Position numbers and translations under genes: made by a program. A stretch of DNA of 6,903 bases, from positions 1 to 6,903 of the forward strand of contig CBFGXP010000204.1 in assembly GCA_965652775.1 (NCBI GenBank). Direction: 5' to 3'. Below the pieces are notes generated by a model, which made no database searches, was not told the origin of the DNA, and saw only the letters and a program-made list of their open reading frames with translations. Source of the stretch: VBAS01 sp965652775. Its GTDB lineage: Bacteria; Bacteroidota; Bacteroidia; Chitinophagales; Chitinophagaceae. Each line of letters opens with the position of its first letter. Position 1 is the stretch's first letter. Below, piece after piece: positions 6,236-6,903 of the stretch.

Positions 6236-6903
6236 ATGCAGCAATACCTCGATTTACTTCGGCATATTCTTGATACCGGCCTGCAAAAACATGATCGCAC
6301 AGGAACCGGCACCATTAGTTGTTTTGGTTACCAGATGCGATTTGATCTGCAACAAGGCTTTCCGCTTGTTACGACAAAAAAGGTTCATACAAAAAGCATT
6401 ATTCATGAATTACTTTGGTTCTTAAAAGGCGAAACGAATATTGCATACCTGAAAGAAAATGGCGTAAGCATCTGGAATGAATGGGCAAACGAGGACGGCG
6501 AGCTTGGCCCTGTATATGGAAAACAATGGCGCAGCTGGGAGGGCAAGGATGGAAAAGTGGTTGACCAGATCTCTGACCTGATCAAACAAATAAAAAGCAA
6601 TCCGGATAGTCGCCGGTTAATTGTAAGTGCATGGAACGTTACCGAGCTCCCGGAAATGGCCTTGATGCCCTGTCATACAATTTTTCAATTCTATGTGGCA
6701 CCCCCCAATCCCCTAAAGGGGGAATTGAAGGGAAAACTTTCTTGCCAGTTATACCAGAGAAGTGCGGATGTTTTTTTGGGTGTTCCGTTCAACATTGCAT
6801 CCTATGCTTTGCTTACATTAATGATCGCACAGGTTTGCGAACTCGAACCTGGCGAGTTCATTCACACGTTCGGGGATGTTCATATTTATAATAATCATAT
6901 TGA
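6236..6903 (+). CDS. thyA: Thymidylate synthase ThyA (3' end outside window), with an in-frame insertion
   Basis: Makes dTMP from dUMP with 5,10-methylenetetrahydrofolate, releasing dihydrofolate; the essential source of thymidine nucleotides. The 222 visible residues follow Escherichia coli ThyA (recalled from memory) with the same numbering to residue 155: Arg21 (DRTGTG), Glu58, Trp80, Tyr94, Arg126-Arg127 (SRRLIVSAWNV) and the nucleophile Cys146 (MPCHT). Then Asp156 of the E. coli protein is replaced by PPNPLKGELK, and everything after is shifted by nine: Arg175, Asp178, Asn186, His216, Tyr218, all conserved. All visible catalytic residues are intact, so the enzyme should work. There is no large Lactobacillus-type insertion. 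A TAA four codons upstream in frame fixes the ATG. The start has no Shine-Dalgarno sequence or clear promoter. The expected stop is roughly 150 bases past the window end. Confidence 0.
   Translation, partial: MQQYLDLLRHILDTGLQKHDRTGTGTISCFGYQMRFDLQQGFPLVTTKKVHTKSIIHELLWFLKGETNIAYLKENGVSIWNEWANEDGELGPVYGKQWRSWEGKDGKVVDQISDLIKQIKSNPDSRRLIVSAWNVTELPEMALMPCHTIFQFYVAPPNPLKGELKGKLSCQLYQRSADVFLGVPFNIASYALLTLMIAQVCELEPGEFIHTFGDVHIYNNHI
6701..6733. repeat. Palindromic repeat-like segment inside thyA
   Basis: A run of six C (6701-6706) is followed by AAT and a perfect hairpin CCCCT-AA-AGGGG (6710-6721), then GGAATTGAAGGG. It is sharply more G+C-rich and symmetric than the surrounding coding sequence and coincides with the residues absent from ordinary ThyA. 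It resembles the C-run / TAAAG / G-run palindromes I recall as dispersed between genes in Bacteroidota genomes. Confidence 0.

Noticed and set aside
6631..6891. An 86-codon plus-strand frame inside thyA.
   Set aside because: It is a shifted reading of thyA, whose own frame carries every catalytic residue.

Overview
The window reads as chromosomal DNA of a member of the Bacteroidota, most likely a Chitinophagaceae-type organism. The grounds are the protein sequences (ribosomal protein S1, a PlsC-family acyltransferase with unusual motifs, monofunctional proline dehydrogenase), a promoter of the phylum's TTTG / TAnnTTTG type, and the lack of Shine-Dalgarno sequences before all five visible starts. 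The family-level assignment is an inference from general resemblance, not from a search.

Layout: bases 1-1323 (+) are the 3' part of rpsA, followed by a clear intrinsic terminator (1358-1384). A gene-poor stretch of about 540 bases follows. It holds a possible 36-residue membrane protein on the minus strand (1406-1516), several inverted repeats, and a cluster of three TTTGTA half-sites just before the next gene. Then come a PlsC-family acyltransferase (1925-2698, +) and, convergent to it, a hotdog-fold acyl-CoA thioesterase (2757-3272, -). Divergent from the thioesterase is proline dehydrogenase (3395-4624, +), with a good sigma-A-type promoter. After a 254-base gap comes a membrane-anchored coiled-coil protein of unknown role (4879-6069, +) with a strong hairpin terminator. 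Last is thyA (6236 to the window end, +), cut off by the window edge.

The genes do not form one operon or pathway. They are separately spaced housekeeping genes: translation (rpsA), phospholipid synthesis (acyltransferase), acyl-CoA hydrolysis (thioesterase), proline catabolism, an envelope or cytoskeletal-type coiled coil, and dTMP synthesis. The acyltransferase and thioesterase both use acyl-thioester chemistry but face each other and are not co-transcribed.

The most notable feature is in thyA. A C-run/G-run palindromic segment sits in frame in the turn after the catalytic-cysteine strand and adds a net nine residues without breaking the gene. It looks like a dispersed palindromic repeat that landed in an essential enzyme and is translated. 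Secondary points are the possible small membrane protein, the operator-like hexamer cluster, a 14-bp tandem duplication that creates the acyltransferase stop codon, and the altered catalytic motifs of that acyltransferase. I see no defence system, CRISPR array, insertion sequence, tRNA or rRNA.
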